Part shown: in pieces, positions 53,161 through 61,926 of the stretch
How positions within the stretch are numbered: position 1 is the first letter of the stretch
Layout: each line of letters opens with the position of its first letter
NCBI GenBank assembly: GCA_019428905.1
Contig: JAHYJN010000005.1
Location: forward strand, 1 to 64,000
Length of the DNA: 64,000 bases
From: Candidatus Brevefilum sp.
GTDB lineage: Bacteria; Chloroflexota; Anaerolineae; Anaerolineales; Anaerolineaceae
Direction of reading: 5' to 3'
Position numbers and translations under genes: made by a program
Notes under the pieces: model-generated
What the model was told of the DNA's origin: nothing
What the model saw: the letters and a program-made list of their open reading frames with translations, nothing else
Databases searched by the model: none

Positions 53161-53296
53161 GTTGGTTTTGTTGTTATGATACCAAACCTTGTGGTTGAGA
53201 TCGCTTCGAGGTGATCAAATGATTAATCTCGCCAGTAGTTGTGGTACAAGGCTCTAATCATACTTCAACTCATTTCGATTACCAATGTTAAATAGT

Positions 53297-53394
53297 AACT
53301 ACTCAGCATGTGAGTAAATTGGGGGGTGTGGTGTGGCGGCTTCGCCGCCACACCACACCCCCCACCCTTCAGCAGCAGGTTTACCTGAGAAGTT
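53297..53394 (+). repeat. Palindromic element copy A (best preserved)
   Basis: The ends are AACTACTCAG (53297-53306) and CTGAGAAGTT (53385-53394), inverse with one mismatch. The core is a perfect 20 bp stem, GGGGGGTGTGGTGTGGCGGC (53321-53340) with 53344-53363, around a TTC triloop. The right part carries CCTTCAGCAGCAGG, the family's conserved segment. Confidence 0.85.
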
Positions 53395-53446
53395 ATGTTA
53401 TACATTGAATTCGATGTATGATTGAACAGCGGTTTTCATCTGCACC

Positions 53447-53475
53447 TTGACCTGTACAGCGTGATTGGATAAAAT
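53447..53475 (+). promoter_or_regulatory. Strong promoter of tRNA-Leu
   Basis: TTGACC (53447-53452), a 17 bp spacer and TAAAAT (53470-53475). Transcription would start a few bases before the mature tRNA. Confidence 0.85.
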
Positions 53476-53486
53476 AAAGTCCTCCA

Positions 53487-53568
53487 GCCGAAGTGGCGGA
53501 ATTGGCAGACGCGCACGACTCAAACTCGTGTGCCTTCGGGCATGTGGGTTCGATTCCCACCTTCGGCA
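53487..53568 (+). tRNA. tRNA-Leu (anticodon CAA)
   Basis: An 82 nt class II tRNA. The acceptor is GCCGAAG / CTTCGGC with discriminator A. The anticodon stem is CACGA / TCGTG with loop CTCAAAC, so the anticodon is CAA (codon UUG). A long variable arm (TGCCTTCGGGCA) and the T-arm GTGGG-TTCGATT-CCCAC follow. The CCA end is not encoded. Confidence 0.96.
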
Positions 53569-53581
53569 CCTGGAGCATCAT

Positions 53582-53614
53582 TAAAAGCCCATCTTTAAAC
53601 CAGGTGGGCTTTTA
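53582..53614 (+). terminator. Terminator after tRNA-Leu
   Basis: TAAAAGCCCATC pairs with GGTGGGCTTTTA (12 bp, one wobble) around a 9 nt loop. The T-run is within the stem, so it may work in both directions. Confidence 0.65.
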
Positions 53615-53669
53615 GCGTAAATGAACCAGTTGGATGATCTTTTCTGCTCAAACACAGTCAAAATCAAGG

Positions 53670-53675
53670 TATGAT
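53670..53675 (+). promoter_or_regulatory. Possible -10 box of BTAD regulator, predicted leaderless
   Basis: TATGAT ends 10 bases before the regulator ATG, the same geometry as at nadK and uvrD. The -35 region is poor, and no ribosome-binding site is visible. Confidence 0.4.
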
Positions 53676-53685
53676 TGAATAGACA

Positions 53686-56600
53686 ATGAAAACATCCTGT
53701 CTTGAGATCCGTCTATTGGGGCCGGTTGAGATTTTATTCAATCGTGAACCTCTCAAGATTCCCCGCCGGGTTGAGCGGGGCATCCTTTATTACCTGGCTG
53801 TTATGAACCAGCCGGTCAGCCGGGAAAAGCTGATTGACTTCCTCTGGCCGCAAGCAGAGCAGATGGATCCGCGCGGGACGTTGCGCACAGCGCTTTCCCG
53901 CTTACGTCGAGCACTGCCTGATCCATCCCTGCTGGTTGCTGAACTTGACCAGGTTACATTAGATTTTTCTCGCTGCAGTGTTGACCTGACCCAATTCGAG
54001 GAATCCTATCAAAGCTTACAGGGGATACTTTCCGCTTTACCTCAAAATCAAACGATGCCTGTTCAAATTGTCAACCAAATTACTGAGAGCCTTGCTTTAT
54101 GGCATGGGGATCGGATCATCCAGGGGGATGACCTGAGCGATTACCCCGAATTGGATGCGTGGTGCCAAACTTTGAACAATGATTTGGGTTTGCACCGGGT
54201 GTTTTTACTCAAGCGCTTAGCAGAACACTACCAAGCTTCGGGGAAGCTTGAAATGGCGATGGATCTATTCATTCAATTGGGACGCCTGAATCACCTGGAT
54301 ATCCCTTCGCACCTGGCTGTCATTGATATGTTGATGAAATTGGGACGCCACCAGGAATCGCTGGAATTTTGTGACGCCCTGGAAGTTTACTTTGAACGCG
54401 AGCTGAATGCCCCCTTGCCTGATGAAATTATGCAACGCTGTCAACACGCCCAGATGCTGCTCTACACGACTGGGCGAAAGAGCGGTTTGGGATGGCCTGT
54501 ATCCACTTCGATCCAACTGCCCCTGGTTGGACGCAGCACTGAATTATCACAGCTCAGGGATGCTTTTTATCGCGGCGGATTGGTCTTGCTGACAGGGGAA
54601 ATGGGCGCTGGCAAAACTCGCTTGGTGCAGGAATTGTATGAAATCCTCTCGCCAAAACCCATGCTGATCATTGCCCCCGCAAGGGAAAGCGAAAACACTT
54701 TGCCCTTCGCGCCAATTATCCATGGATTGCGCCGTCATGTACCAGAGGAGGTTTTAATAGCAGTCGACACGGTTTGGGCAAACCAGTTAACGCTGTTGTT
54801 GCCTGAACTGACCAAGATTCGTGAAGATTGTGACCCATCAAAGGTAAATCCAATTCCAGCTTCTCGGCAGCACCTTTTTGATGCACTGCATCACTTGCTG
54901 TTAAGTGTTGCCGGCACATATGGACGCATCTTCTTTTTGTTGGATGATGCTCATTGGGCAGACCAGCAGACCTTGCAGGCTTTGTCTTATCTAATAACAC
55001 AAGGGTACTTTGATGAACACGGGGTACTGATCATGACCGTTCACTCCGAGTATCCCAACCAAGGGATTGACGAAATAGTTGATCAATTTCATCTTTCCTA
55101 CCCAATCCAGATGATCCATTTGCCCGGGCTAAACCCGGACGAGGTGAGAAGTCTGATTCAGCAAGTGTTGAGTCAGACCCTATCACCAGCATTTTATGAA
55201 CAGCTGTATCGTGAAACAAATGGCAATCCCTTGATGGTGTTGGAAACCATCCGCCATGTGTTGGAGATGTCAACCAATATCGAAGACCTGCAAAGCATGG
55301 ATCGTTTTCCATTACCTGGGAGCATCCAGGCGCTGATTCGAAATCGCCTCAACCGCCTAGGCAAGGATGCGCGGTATATTCTCACCTGTGCTGCATTGAT
55401 CGGGAATGACATTTCTGTAAATTTATTGCAGAGGGTTTCAGATTTCCGTCAGCATACGTTTCTGCGCGCGCTCGATTCATTGGTTCAAGAAGGTTTTCTC
55501 CAGGCGAACACCATCCAACAGACGAACCAAGAGCATTTATCTTTCATGCACGAAAAGATGCGAGAAGTTGTGATCTTGGAAGCGCCTGCCACCCATCGGC
55601 AAATTATTCACCAACGGGTTGCCAGGTTATTAAGCCATGAACCCCATGCTTCTGATCAAGCGGCGGTGATTGCTGAGCATTATCAATCAGGTGGTGATCT
55701 TCCCAACGGCTTTACCTGGCTGCTTAACGCTGCTGGGCATGCCTGGTCGCTAGGCGCCAGGGAGGATGTAAATCGATCCTTTCAGCAAGCGGAGAGAATG
55801 GTAAACCATTCACCTGAAGGACTTTTCTCACTCAACGACATCTTACAACTTTATCACCAATGGAGTGATTTTGCTTACCAATCGAACCAGGTTGATTTAC
55901 TGGAAGCATTGGGGGTGAAACTTCAGCAACTGGCCAAACAGGAACCGGGTGACCCGTTGATGGGTTTATCGAGGATGGCACTTGCGAATGCCTGTTTCTT
56001 ACGTGAAGATTACGATACGGGCACGGTATTGATCGACGAATCGGTTGAGAATCTTAAAGGGAACCGCCATCCTGAGTTGTTGATCAAAGCGCTTTACTAT
56101 CAGGCATCTTTTCGCTGGTGGACGCTTGATTTCGAAGGCGTTTTCACCGCAGCCGATCAGATCTCGAAAATCCTCGACAATCCTGGTTTTGATATCTCGA
56201 ATAGAATTTCGTTCGAATTTGCGGTTAAGTTTCTCTTGGCTGATACCTATTATGCTCAAGGGGAGGCAATCCGTGCCTTGGAGATTGCCGAAGATGCCTA
56301 CCGCACTTACTTCGACCAACTTGGCACTTTTGACCGACTGCGCGCTTACCATATGTTGACCTACTGCTTTTATATTGCTGGGCAGGTCGAAAAGTGCGTA
56401 CATTTTGCATGGGAAGCATTGAAGATTGCTCAATCCCTCGATAATTCGGTGGTTGAAACACTTTCATTAATTAACCTATGCAAAGCTGAAATTGAGCAGG
56501 GTCAAATCGATTCTGCCTTTCAGCATGCCGCTCGGGTATTGGAGTTGGCTGAAACCAACAACAAGATCCAGAATATTGTGGCAGCCAACACAATCATTGG

Positions 56601-57234
56601 TACAATTTACGATATTCTGCATAATTACACTCAGGCTGAACAGTATTTTCGTATCGCCCAGATTCGCCAGGGATACTCCTTCTTGTCTTATTCTGGGCAG
56701 GAGAACAACCTTCACTTAGGGCGGTTGCTAACCCGGAATGGGCAACTTGCGGAAGCTAAGGAAATTATCCGGTCAACCCTCGAAGTGACCGGCCAAAAAG
56801 GGATGCACCTGCTGTACACACAGGCATTGTTAGCGGACGGATTGATCGATATCAATGAGCAAAACGACGCTGATGCTGAACAAAAGTTCGCGCTGGCGAT
56901 AAAAATTGCACAGGAAAAAGGCCTGGCTCAAGAAGTCACTTGGGGGAAATTCCGCATGGCCTTGTTAGCGTTTTCACGCCAGCGGTATGCGGAGGCAGAG
57001 ACCTTTGTGTTTGAGGTCATTAATGACGCAATTGCGCTTAAAATGACCTTGTTAACCAAATACGCCCTCGAATTAGCTGACCGATTGGCAAACTTTATCA
57101 CCCTCCAAGTTGGATCGGATGAATTAGGTTCGATTAAACAATCCCTGGTTGCACAACTGATGTCTTATAACCAAACTGAACCCCTGAGGCGGGAATTCTT
57201 CAGCCGCCAGCATCTATGGCGGGAAAAAGCTTAG
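53686..57234 (+). CDS. BTAD/AAA-ATPase/TPR transcriptional regulator
   Basis: A 1182-residue STAND-type signalling protein. Residues ~5-100 form an OmpR-like winged helix ('LGPVEILFNREPLKIPRRVERGILYYLAVMNQPVSREKLIDFLWP'). Residues ~100-250 form the helical bacterial transcriptional activator domain (BTAD). From ~285 comes an AAA-type ATPase with Walker A 'GEMGAGKT' (304-311) and Walker B 'FFLLDDAHWAD'. The C-terminal ~500 residues are TPR-like helical repeats that would sense a ligand or partner. These regulators hold ATP and open on signal. The target is unknown; neighbours give no obvious regulon. The -10 box lies 10 bases before the ATG. Confidence 0.88.
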   Translation: MKTSCLEIRLLGPVEILFNREPLKIPRRVERGILYYLAVMNQPVSREKLIDFLWPQAEQMDPRGTLRTALSRLRRALPDPSLLVAELDQVTLDFSRCSVDLTQFEESYQSLQGILSALPQNQTMPVQIVNQITESLALWHGDRIIQGDDLSDYPELDAWCQTLNNDLGLHRVFLLKRLAEHYQASGKLEMAMDLFIQLGRLNHLDIPSHLAVIDMLMKLGRHQESLEFCDALEVYFERELNAPLPDEIMQRCQHAQMLLYTTGRKSGLGWPVSTSIQLPLVGRSTELSQLRDAFYRGGLVLLTGEMGAGKTRLVQELYEILSPKPMLIIAPARESENTLPFAPIIHGLRRHVPEEVLIAVDTVWANQLTLLLPELTKIREDCDPSKVNPIPASRQHLFDALHHLLLSVAGTYGRIFFLLDDAHWADQQTLQALSYLITQGYFDEHGVLIMTVHSEYPNQGIDEIVDQFHLSYPIQMIHLPGLNPDEVRSLIQQVLSQTLSPAFYEQLYRETNGNPLMVLETIRHVLEMSTNIEDLQSMDRFPLPGSIQALIRNRLNRLGKDARYILTCAALIGNDISVNLLQRVSDFRQHTFLRALDSLVQEGFLQANTIQQTNQEHLSFMHEKMREVVILEAPATHRQIIHQRVARLLSHEPHASDQAAVIAEHYQSGGDLPNGFTWLLNAAGHAWSLGAREDVNRSFQQAERMVNHSPEGLFSLNDILQLYHQWSDFAYQSNQVDLLEALGVKLQQLAKQEPGDPLMGLSRMALANACFLREDYDTGTVLIDESVENLKGNRHPELLIKALYYQASFRWWTLDFEGVFTAADQISKILDNPGFDISNRISFEFAVKFLLADTYYAQGEAIRALEIAEDAYRTYFDQLGTFDRLRAYHMLTYCFYIAGQVEKCVHFAWEALKIAQSLDNSVVETLSLINLCKAEIEQGQIDSAFQHAARVLELAETNNKIQNIVAANTIIGTIYDILHNYTQAEQYFRIAQIRQGYSFLSYSGQENNLHLGRLLTRNGQLAEAKEIIRSTLEVTGQKGMHLLYTQALLADGLIDINEQNDADAEQKFALAIKIAQEKGLAQEVTWGKFRMALLAFSRQRYAEAETFVFEVINDAIALKMTLLTKYALELADRLANFITLQVGSDELGSIKQSLVAQLMSYNQTEPLRREFFSRQHLWREKA

Positions 57235-57336
57235 ATTCCTTAAAAGCGTGGACACGTTTTGGTAACGGTATTGTGGTATGTTTATCCCTGAGATACTTAG
57301 AGCGAGATCGGGCACGTGTTCAAGGGGTTCACGTGC

Positions 57337-57388
57337 AAGAGAACCGGCAATGCACAGGGTGAAGAATGCGCACTGTCGGTTCTTTTCT
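57337..57388 (+). terminator. Terminator of BTAD regulator gene
   Basis: AAGAGAACCGGCAATGCAC and GCGCACTGTCGGTTCTTTT form an imperfect ~19 bp stem with a 12 nt loop and end in TTTTCTT. The end touches the mutS2 stop codon on the other strand, so it may serve both convergent genes. Confidence 0.7.
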
Positions 57389-59781
57389 TAGTGCTGCTTG
57401 ATATGGGCAACGGTCACACCTTCGCCCCCTTCTTTATCCCCACCGCTTTCAAACCGATCGACAAAAGGGCTGTCCCTGAGGGCGTCCCGCACAGATTCCC
57501 GCAAACGGCCGGTGCCTTTACCGTGGATGATGCGCACAAAGGGCAACCCGGCTAAATAAGCTTTTTCTAAGTAGCGATCCAGGGCATCCAGGCCTTCATC
57601 CACCCGCTGGCCGCGCAGATCCATTTCCATGCCCGGGGAATCGTGGGTGGGGGGCAGGGTGATCTTGCCTTGGCGGGGTTTGGGCTTTTGTTGAGGCTCT
57701 TCACCTGCGGGCTCGCCGGTGCGCATTACATCTGATCGACGGGCGCGCACACGCAGCATGCCAATTTGCACCTCGATCTCTTCCTCGCCGATACTGGTGA
57801 CAACCCCATCCTGGTCAATGGAACGCAGGTGAACTTTCTCTCCCAGGCGTAAGGGCCCTTTGGGTTTGCGGACTGGCTTTTTGGGCGTTTCACGAACGAT
57901 CGGCTGGGCGACTTCTTCTTCCAATTCTTCGACGATCTCTTCGACCTGATCGACCACTTCCAGGGGTTGACGCGCACGGGCCAGCTGACGGCGCAGAGAT
58001 TCCAGTTCGTCCCGCAAAACCGTTATCTGGTTTTCAGCTGCCTGGCGGGTTTTTTCCAGTAAAGCGTAACGTTCATCTTCGATCTTGTCCAATCGATCCG
58101 CCAGCTGGTTGCGGATGGCTTCAGCATCTCTCTGGGCGGTTTCGGCTGCTTCACGCGCGTTGCGCGCCAGGTCCCGTTGGCGGTGAATTTCGTCCAGCAG
58201 GTCCTCCGCCCGCAGGTCGGTGGGGTCGATATCAGCCCGTGCAGCGGTGATGATCGGCTCGGGCAATCCCAAGCGCTCGGCAATCGCCAGCGCATTGGAG
58301 CGTCCAGGCAGTCCAATGGTGAGATGATAGGTGGGTTTAAGCGTTCTCAGGTCGAACTCCACACTGGCATTTAACACCCCGGGGGTGGTGTGGGCATAGG
58401 CCTTGAGCTCCGGGTAATGGGTGGCAACCATGCTGGTGATGCTGCGATCTAACAAATGGGTCAGGACAGCCCGGGCTAAGGCAGAGCCTTCCTGGGGGTC
58501 TGTGCCGGCGCCCAGCTCATCCAGTAAAACCAGCGCGCGCGAGTTTGCTTTTTGCAGTATGCCGACGATATTGGTAACGTGACCCGAGAAGGTCGATAAG
58601 GATTGCTCGATGGACTGCTCGTCGCCGATATCGGCAAACACATCCTCAAATACCGACAGGATCGAACCCGATTGCGCCGGGATGTGCAAGCCTGATTGTG
58701 CCATCAAGATCAGCAAACCCACAGCCTTCAGTGTTACAGTTTTGCCGCCGGTATTTGGCCCGGTGATCACTAAGGCGTAGGTTTCCTCGTCCAGGTCGAC
58801 ATCAATTGGCACCACACCCTGGGGGTCGAGCAAGGGGTGACGGGCCTTAAACAGCCGGATGGTGCTGCCGGGGTGCTTGCCGGGCCGGTCACGGAAGGGA
58901 ACCAGTGTTGGCCCTGTCGCATCCATCTCTTCAGCATAGCGTGCACACATCAGGGCCAGGTCCAGCTCGGCCATCACTGCGACCATGGTCATCAGCACAT
59001 CGCTGTGGTCGCCGACTCGCCGGCTGAGCTCCGCCAGGATGCGCCGGATCTCATCCCGTTCGGCCAGTTCCAGCTCGCGATAGCGGTTATTCCACTCCAC
59101 CACGGCCAGGGGCTCAATGAACAGGGTCGCGCCTGAAGAAGATTGATCGTGGACGACAGCTTTGATGCGGCCTTTGAATTCAGCCCGCAGGGGCAGGACA
59201 TTGCGCCCGTTGCGCTGGGTGATGATCGGCTCTTGCAGCATGCGAGCTGTGGCAGAGTCAGAAATATAGCGCTGCATACGCGCCATCATCCGTTCGTAAG
59301 TGACCTTCATCTCCCGGCGGATGGCTGAAAGCTTTTCGGACGCCGAATCCAACACCTCGGCCCGGTCTGAAATGGTCTTGCTAATCAGGTCCACCAGCCC
59401 CAGGCCGACCGGTAAGCCCTCAGCCAGGCTCGAGAGCTGTGGGGCTTCTGCGGCCAGATTGTCCAGGACGCGCCGCACGGCACGCGACACGATCAGTGTG
59501 TTCTTGACCGCCAATAGCTCGCCGGGCTCCAGCACGCCTTCCCGCCGTGCAATGCCGACTTGTGGGCGAATATCCTGGGCATTGCGAAAGGACATGTCCA
59601 CATCCAGGCTCAAGATCAAACGCGCCTCGCGGGTGGCGATCTGACGCCTATGCACCTCCTCCAGGTTTGAGGAGGGCTGTAACTGGCGCGCCAGGTCGGC
59701 CGAGGCAGAGAAGTCAGCGTACTCAACCAGGCGGCTGATGATTTTCGGATATTCGAGGGTCTCTAAAGCTTTTTTGTTCAT
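57388..59781 (-). CDS. mutS2: Endonuclease MutS2
   Basis: MutS2 acts on branched DNA and, in Bacillus, on collided ribosomes. 797 residues with an N-terminal helical core, then MutS-type ATPase with Walker A 'ITGPNTGGKTVTLKAVGLLILMAQ' and Walker B 'LVLLDELGAGTDPQEGSALARA'. A KOW-like linker follows ('LRLGEKVHLRSIDQDGVVTSIGEEEIEVQIGMLRVRA'). The C-terminal Smr nuclease has 'EMDLRGQRVDEGLDALDRYLEKAYLAG' and 'RIIHGKGTGRLRESVRDAL'. The Asp and His of the Smr active site are intact. An extended -10 box (TGATACACT) lies 9 bases before the ATG without a ribosome-binding site. Confidence 0.96.
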   Translation of the reverse strand: MNKKALETLEYPKIISRLVEYADFSASADLARQLQPSSNLEEVHRRQIATREARLILSLDVDMSFRNAQDIRPQVGIARREGVLEPGELLAVKNTLIVSRAVRRVLDNLAAEAPQLSSLAEGLPVGLGLVDLISKTISDRAEVLDSASEKLSAIRREMKVTYERMMARMQRYISDSATARMLQEPIITQRNGRNVLPLRAEFKGRIKAVVHDQSSSGATLFIEPLAVVEWNNRYRELELAERDEIRRILAELSRRVGDHSDVLMTMVAVMAELDLALMCARYAEEMDATGPTLVPFRDRPGKHPGSTIRLFKARHPLLDPQGVVPIDVDLDEETYALVITGPNTGGKTVTLKAVGLLILMAQSGLHIPAQSGSILSVFEDVFADIGDEQSIEQSLSTFSGHVTNIVGILQKANSRALVLLDELGAGTDPQEGSALARAVLTHLLDRSITSMVATHYPELKAYAHTTPGVLNASVEFDLRTLKPTYHLTIGLPGRSNALAIAERLGLPEPIITAARADIDPTDLRAEDLLDEIHRQRDLARNAREAAETAQRDAEAIRNQLADRLDKIEDERYALLEKTRQAAENQITVLRDELESLRRQLARARQPLEVVDQVEEIVEELEEEVAQPIVRETPKKPVRKPKGPLRLGEKVHLRSIDQDGVVTSIGEEEIEVQIGMLRVRARRSDVMRTGEPAGEEPQQKPKPRQGKITLPPTHDSPGMEMDLRGQRVDEGLDALDRYLEKAYLAGLPFVRIIHGKGTGRLRESVRDALRDSPFVDRFESGGDKEGGEGVTVAHIKQH

Positions 59782-59790
59782 GCGTGGAAA

Positions 59791-59799
59791 AGTGTATCA
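59791..59799 (-). promoter_or_regulatory. Possible extended -10 promoter of mutS2
   Basis: On minus, TGA-TACACT (TACACT at 59791-59796) is an extended -10 box. Nine bases separate it from the ATG, predicting a leaderless transcript. Confidence 0.4.
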
Positions 59800-59814
59800 C
59801 GAATTCTTACGTAA

Positions 59815-59924
59815 ATGGTGAATGGTGAATGGTGAATAGTTAGAAAGGCACTAGATGTGAGTAAGTAGGTATTAGGAAGTAGGTAATAGGTAGTAGGTAA
59901 TAGGAAGTAGGTATTAGGAAGTAG
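59815..59924. repeat. Short tandem repeats upstream of mutS2
   Basis: ATGGTGA occurs three times in tandem (59815-59835). After a short gap comes a 14 bp unit, AAGTAGGTAWTAGG, four times (59863-59918) plus a partial fifth. A degenerate relative lies at 1229-1290. Non-coding. Confidence 0.9.
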
Positions 59925-60054
59925 TGACCCGTACTAAATAGTGTTTACAGAAAAAATTAGGTTAAAGGAAGCTCGCTAAGGAATGGATGGGCAGGTTGAT
60001 CCCAGGAATTCAGACCTGGGATCAACGCCATCACTGCATAGATGAAATTCAAGC

Positions 60055-61080
60055 TCACCGTTTGTTTAAATCTGCCAGCTGGACGACCATGTCGTTGCAT
60101 TGCTGCCGGTGGCTTTCAAGCACCCGGTCATAGAATGGGAAGCTCTGGCTATCCTTAATTTTGTCGTTCTCCACCAGCCAATCATAAGTGCGCTTTGCCC
60201 CGCTGCGCCAATCGATAGTAACCGCAAAGTCCAGGTCGCGTTTGGCAGCGCTGTTGTCGAAGATGTTGGTGTACTGGAAGTTGAGGTAGGTGATCATGGT
60301 GTGCTCAGGCGAGATGCGGGCTAGGATATCTGCTGGGATGTGTACCAGGGTTGGTTTGGGCGCACCGATGGCTTCAGCCAAGCGTTCGTGGTACTGGTTC
60401 CAGGTCTGCCATTCCTCGCCGGTAAGATGATAGGCATTTCCGAAGGCCTTTTCATTTCCGACCGCGTTGACAAAGCCGCGCGCCACATCGTCGACATGGC
60501 AGGAGACCCATAAAGCCTCGCCATCGCCATGCACAATCACGGGTTTGCCCTTGCGCAGGCGGTCCAAAAAGAAGGTGTCCCACCCAAAGGTGTGGATGAT
60601 GTTTCCGCCCTCACCGTAAGTGCTTGCCGGGCGGAGGATCGTCACCGGGAAATCACCCTGATGGTGAGCCGCCATGAACAGGTCTTCGCATTTGGCTTTG
60701 TTCCGTCCATAATCTGAAAGGGAAACCCGCGGGTGGGATTCGGTGACCGGGAAGGTTGACGGCGGTTTCGTGTAGACATCGACTGTGCTGCAGAAGATGT
60801 ACTGCCCCACCCGTCCTGCGAACGCCCGGATGGCGCTTTGTGCTTGGTCCGGTTTAAAGCAGACCATATCGATCACGCAATCGAATGGTCCGGCTGAAGA
60901 CATTTTTTCTTCAAATGCCGCAAAATTATTCCGGTCGCCCCGGATGGTTTCGTAGCCGCCGGGCAGCCTTGGTTCGGTCTGTCCGCGGTTATACAGGGTC
61001 AGCTTGTGTCCAGCTGCGAGCAGCTGGCGGCTGATGGACGTGCTGATCAGTCCTGTTCCACCGATGATCAGGATGTTCAT
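60055..61080 (-). CDS. NAD-dependent epimerase/dehydratase (extended SDR)
   Basis: A 341-residue extended short-chain dehydrogenase. The Rossmann motif 'MNILIIGGTGLISTSISRQLLAAGH' is at the very N-terminus. The catalytic YxxxK appears as 'YGRNKAKCEDL', with 'FCSTVDVYTKPP' supplying the Ser/Thr. 'ILRPASTYGEGG' and 'VHGDGEALWVSCHVDDVARGFVNAV' are typical of sugar-nucleotide epimerases. The substrate is unknown. The ORF track starts at a TTG. The ATG at 61080 lies 6 nt after GGAG and directly opens the Rossmann fold, so I use it. Confidence 0.85.
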   Translation of the reverse strand: MNILIIGGTGLISTSISRQLLAAGHKLTLYNRGQTEPRLPGGYETIRGDRNNFAAFEEKMSSAGPFDCVIDMVCFKPDQAQSAIRAFAGRVGQYIFCSTVDVYTKPPSTFPVTESHPRVSLSDYGRNKAKCEDLFMAAHHQGDFPVTILRPASTYGEGGNIIHTFGWDTFFLDRLRKGKPVIVHGDGEALWVSCHVDDVARGFVNAVGNEKAFGNAYHLTGEEWQTWNQYHERLAEAIGAPKPTLVHIPADILARISPEHTMITYLNFQYTNIFDNSAAKRDLDFAVTIDWRSGAKRTYDWLVENDKIKDSQSFPFYDRVLESHRQQCNDMVVQLADLNKR

Positions 61081-61173
61081 ATGATTCTCCAATTTACCTC
61101 AATAATATTCAGCAGAAATGATGCAATTTTATTTATTGCTTAGTCAGCTATTTTTTGTAGAAGGATTTTATTC

Positions 61174-61926
61174 TTAAAGATCAATTTTTTCTAGATCAAA
61201 GTTTCCACTGTTAAATTCAACCAATTTATTCCAATTTATGTCGCCTAAATCATTACAATAATTCTCGAGGAATTGCTTCGAAAAACGATTAACAACTCGA
61301 TTTTTTTCAATGAAGAAGGTTTCATTGTGATCTTTCGCTCGGTACCCAATTGGTTCAATGATTTCTTTATACAATTCTTTGTTGTCACTAATTAGGTACC
61401 AGAAATTTTGACCTACGATCTTAATATACCCACGCAGAAAACTTGTTCTGGTTTTCCCATAACAAATACCAAGTACGGGTTGTACATTACTTGCAAAACT
61501 CGATTGTTTCAACCGCTTAACTGCATTTGCTAAGTCTTCTTGAAGCTTCTTGTGTTGAGAGCTGTTGCCCCAATTTGTGCCAGATTTAATCGATACAACA
61601 TAGTGTACATTTTTCTTAAAGAATTCTAAATCTACGCCAGGTGCAGTCGATTTGTGGCCGCCATAGGTCTTACCAGCAATGAACACAGCCAGTTCTTCTA
61701 AAAAATCCCCGAACAATTTCTCTTCTGATGAAGATAGAAAAGCATCAAGCAGACTGACAATAAATTCGCTTGCTGTTGAGATATTCTTTGCTTTAAAAAG
61801 ATATGGATTTTTCTTAAGTAGTTTATTCAAATCAAGAGTCTCTAAAGAAAAAATCCTCCGCTTGTGAAAATCAACGATATTTTCGTTGACAAATTCGCAT
61901 ATCTCAATCATGTTCAAATTTTTCAT
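61174..61926 (-). CDS. Type II restriction endonuclease (PD-(D/E)XK, possibly PmeII-like)
   Basis: A 250-residue protein, coupled by ATGA overlap to the methyltransferase. The likely nuclease core is 'KSTAPGVDLEFFKKNVHYVVSIKSGTNWGNSSQHKKLQEDL'. The Asp of GVD and the Ser-x-Lys of 'SIKSG' fit a PD-(D/E)XK active site. The following Gly-rich 'GTNWGNSSQ' resembles the PmeII-type family as I remember it. The recognition sequence cannot be predicted. The gene is clearly AT-richer than its neighbours, which suggests recent arrival with its methylase. Confidence 0.75.
   Translation of the reverse strand: MKNLNMIEICEFVNENIVDFHKRRIFSLETLDLNKLLKKNPYLFKAKNISTASEFIVSLLDAFLSSSEEKLFGDFLEELAVFIAGKTYGGHKSTAPGVDLEFFKKNVHYVVSIKSGTNWGNSSQHKKLQEDLANAVKRLKQSSFASNVQPVLGICYGKTRTSFLRGYIKIVGQNFWYLISDNKELYKEIIEPIGYRAKDHNETFFIEKNRVVNRFSKQFLENYCNDLGDINWNKLVEFNSGNFDLEKIDL

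Larger units (their letters stand above)
53115..53446. other. Intergenic region between ychF and tRNA-Leu
   Basis: Holds the ychF leader hairpin (53134-53160) and palindromic element A (53297-53394). No ORF of note; the minus ORF at 53393-53581 is an antisense artefact of tRNA-Leu. Confidence 0.6.

Noticed and set aside
53393-53581. 62-residue minus-strand ORF 'PKVGIEPTCPKAHEFESC'
   Set aside because: It is the well-known spurious translation antisense to a tRNA, here tRNA-Leu.
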